This document shows, one piece after another, positions 63,046 through 64,000 of a stretch of 64,000 nucleotides of DNA. Positions within the stretch are counted from its first letter, which is position 1; each line of letters begins with the position of its first letter. The position numbers were made by a program, and so were the translations under genes. Below the pieces are notes generated by a model, which had not been told where the DNA came from, made no database searches, and saw only the letters and a list, made by a program, of their open reading frames with translations. The DNA is from Magnetospirillum sp. 64-120 (GTDB taxonomy: Bacteria; Pseudomonadota; Alphaproteobacteria; Rhodospirillales; Magnetospirillaceae): contig MKVK01000031.1 in assembly GCA_001898825.1 (NCBI GenBank), forward strand, positions 1 to 64,000, given 5' to 3'.

Positions 63046-64000
63046 TGCGCCGCGTCGTCGTTCCCCCACGCCCGCAATGGCGGGACCGGGTCGAAGCCAT
63101 CGGCTTCGACTTCCACACCATCGACAACGCACCTTATTGGGACGAGACCGCCTATTGGCACTTCGACGCCCGGCAGATCGACACCTTGGAAGCCGTGGCC
63201 GAGGAACTGCATGAAATGGCCGTCGCCGCCGCGGCCAAGATCTTCGCCGAGGACCGCCTGGAAAGACTGGGCATCACCGGGATTGCGGCACAACTGGCCC
63301 GAACCAGTTGGCAAGCGCATGAGCCGGGCCTGTACGGCCGTTTCGATCTGGCCTGGGACGGTGTCAGCCCCCCCAAATTGCTGGAATACAACGCCGACAC
63401 CCCCACCAGCCTGTTCGAGGCGGCGGTGATCCAGTGGCATTGGCTGATGGACGCCGCCCCCCACGCCGACCAGTTCAATTCCCTGCACGAAGCCCTGGTG
63501 GAACGCTGGGCCGCGCTGGCTGCCGGCCAGCCGCTGCACCTGACCTGCCTGCCCCCGCATGCCGAGGACGAAGGCACCGTGCGTTACCTGGAAGCCACCG
63601 CGCTGGAAGCCGGATTGGCCGCCAAGTTCGTCGCCCTGCCCGATATCGGCTGGACTGGTCGCGACTTCCTGGACCAGGACAACCAGCGCATCCAAAACCT
63701 TTTCAAGCTGTATCCGTGGGAATGGCTGGCCGAAGACCCCTTCGCCGCCCATATCCCCCAGACGGAAACCCGGTGGATCGAGCCGGCCTGGAAACTGGTC
63801 CTGTCCAACAAAGGTCTGCTGGCAGCACTGTGGGAGATGTTCCCCGGCCATCCCAATCTGTTGCCGGCCAGCCTGGATGCCGGCCGACTTGACACCCCGC
63901 GCCGGGTGCGCAAGCCACTGTTCAGCCGCGAAGGGGCAAACGTCACTATTTTCGACGGCGCCACGACGCTGCATCAGGTCCCCGGCCCCTATGGCGCCGA
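63045..64000 (+). CDS. Glutathionylspermidine-synthase-like ATP-grasp protein (YgiC/YjfC-like), 3' end missing
   Basis: 318 codons are visible; the gene runs past the window end. The conserved GFDFHTIDNAPYWDE start, YGRFDLAWDGVSPPKLLEYNADTPTSLFEA (ATP-grasp substrate region), LYPWEWLAED and EPAWKLVLSNKGLLAALW match the synthetase domain of glutathionylspermidine synthase, and the stand-alone YgiC type lacking the amidase domain. Whether glutathionylspermidine is made is unknown. It is translationally coupled to the YgiB-like gene. Confidence 0.9.
   Translation, partial: MRRVVVPPRPQWRDRVEAIGFDFHTIDNAPYWDETAYWHFDARQIDTLEAVAEELHEMAVAAAAKIFAEDRLERLGITGIAAQLARTSWQAHEPGLYGRFDLAWDGVSPPKLLEYNADTPTSLFEAAVIQWHWLMDAAPHADQFNSLHEALVERWAALAAGQPLHLTCLPPHAEDEGTVRYLEATALEAGLAAKFVALPDIGWTGRDFLDQDNQRIQNLFKLYPWEWLAEDPFAAHIPQTETRWIEPAWKLVLSNKGLLAALWEMFPGHPNLLPASLDAGRLDTPRRVRKPLFSREGANVTIFDGATTLHQVPGPYGA

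Noticed and set aside
1..64000. tRNA, rRNA, CRISPR or magnetosome genes
   Set aside because: Intergenic regions were read for tRNA arms, repeat arrays and mam-type genes; nothing convincing was found.

Overview
The window looks like chromosomal DNA of a GC-rich alphaproteobacterium, most likely a Magnetospirillum-like member of the Rhodospirillales. This is inferred from a CtrA-type cell-cycle regulator beside fliI/fliJ, cobS/cobT of the aerobic cobaltochelatase, an ubiTUV operon, a Calvin-cycle block, soxYZ, and many chemotaxis and cyclic-di-GMP proteins. No magnetosome genes, rRNA, tRNA or CRISPR were seen. Coding density is very high and many gene pairs overlap by 1-10 bases.

Layout. 1-4000: an accessory edge with the 3' end of an IS5-family transposase, an AT-richer NYN-domain gene, an unknown coiled-coil protein, a secreted SH3-like protein and a GH108 muramidase. 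4089-9456: HrpB helicase, a small cytochrome c, a TAXI-type binding protein and a CHAP-domain exported protein. 9531-12660: a GGDEF/EAL protein, a LuxR-type regulator whose receiver lacks the phospho-acceptor aspartate, and cytochrome b561. 12833-19559: a Calvin-cycle operon (GlpX-like protein, prk, tkt, fba, rpe) followed by galU. The GlpX-like protein lacks several known active-site residues. 19715-24574: a methyltransferase-fold protein, a small unknown and dnaJ-like/cobS/cobT. 24814-33757: a Cache chemoreceptor, bolA, divergent hemerythrin and old-yellow-enzyme genes, chorismate mutase and gshA, a divergent SDR/LysR pair, a CBS protein and orphan soxYZ.

33982-41707 is a signalling and motility block: a chemoreceptor with a C-terminal PilZ-like domain, a STAS protein, a fused receiver/anti-sigma-type kinase/PP2C phosphatase, an unknown protein, CtrA, FliI and FliJ. 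41783-50510 holds a binding protein, an RlmM-like methyltransferase, two unknown helical proteins, a nucleoside transporter and a 1029-residue receiver/PAS/GGDEF/EAL protein with a FixL-like haem-PAS signature, followed by a single-domain receiver. 50603-53189 is ubiT-ubiU-ubiV with an FNR-like box upstream. 53364-64000 carries a receiver/cNMP fusion, an ScsB/DsbD-like protein, YqgE, a PA0069-type radical SAM protein, an overlapping trpD2/cobB/rhomboid operon, slyX, and a yjfL/ygiB/ygiC-type operon cut by the window end.

The most notable points are the GlpX-like protein without its metal ligands in the Calvin operon, the candidate haem-sensing cyclic-di-GMP enzyme, the one-polypeptide partner-switching kinase/phosphatase beside its STAS substrate and a PilZ chemoreceptor, and the candidate FNR and CtrA sites.
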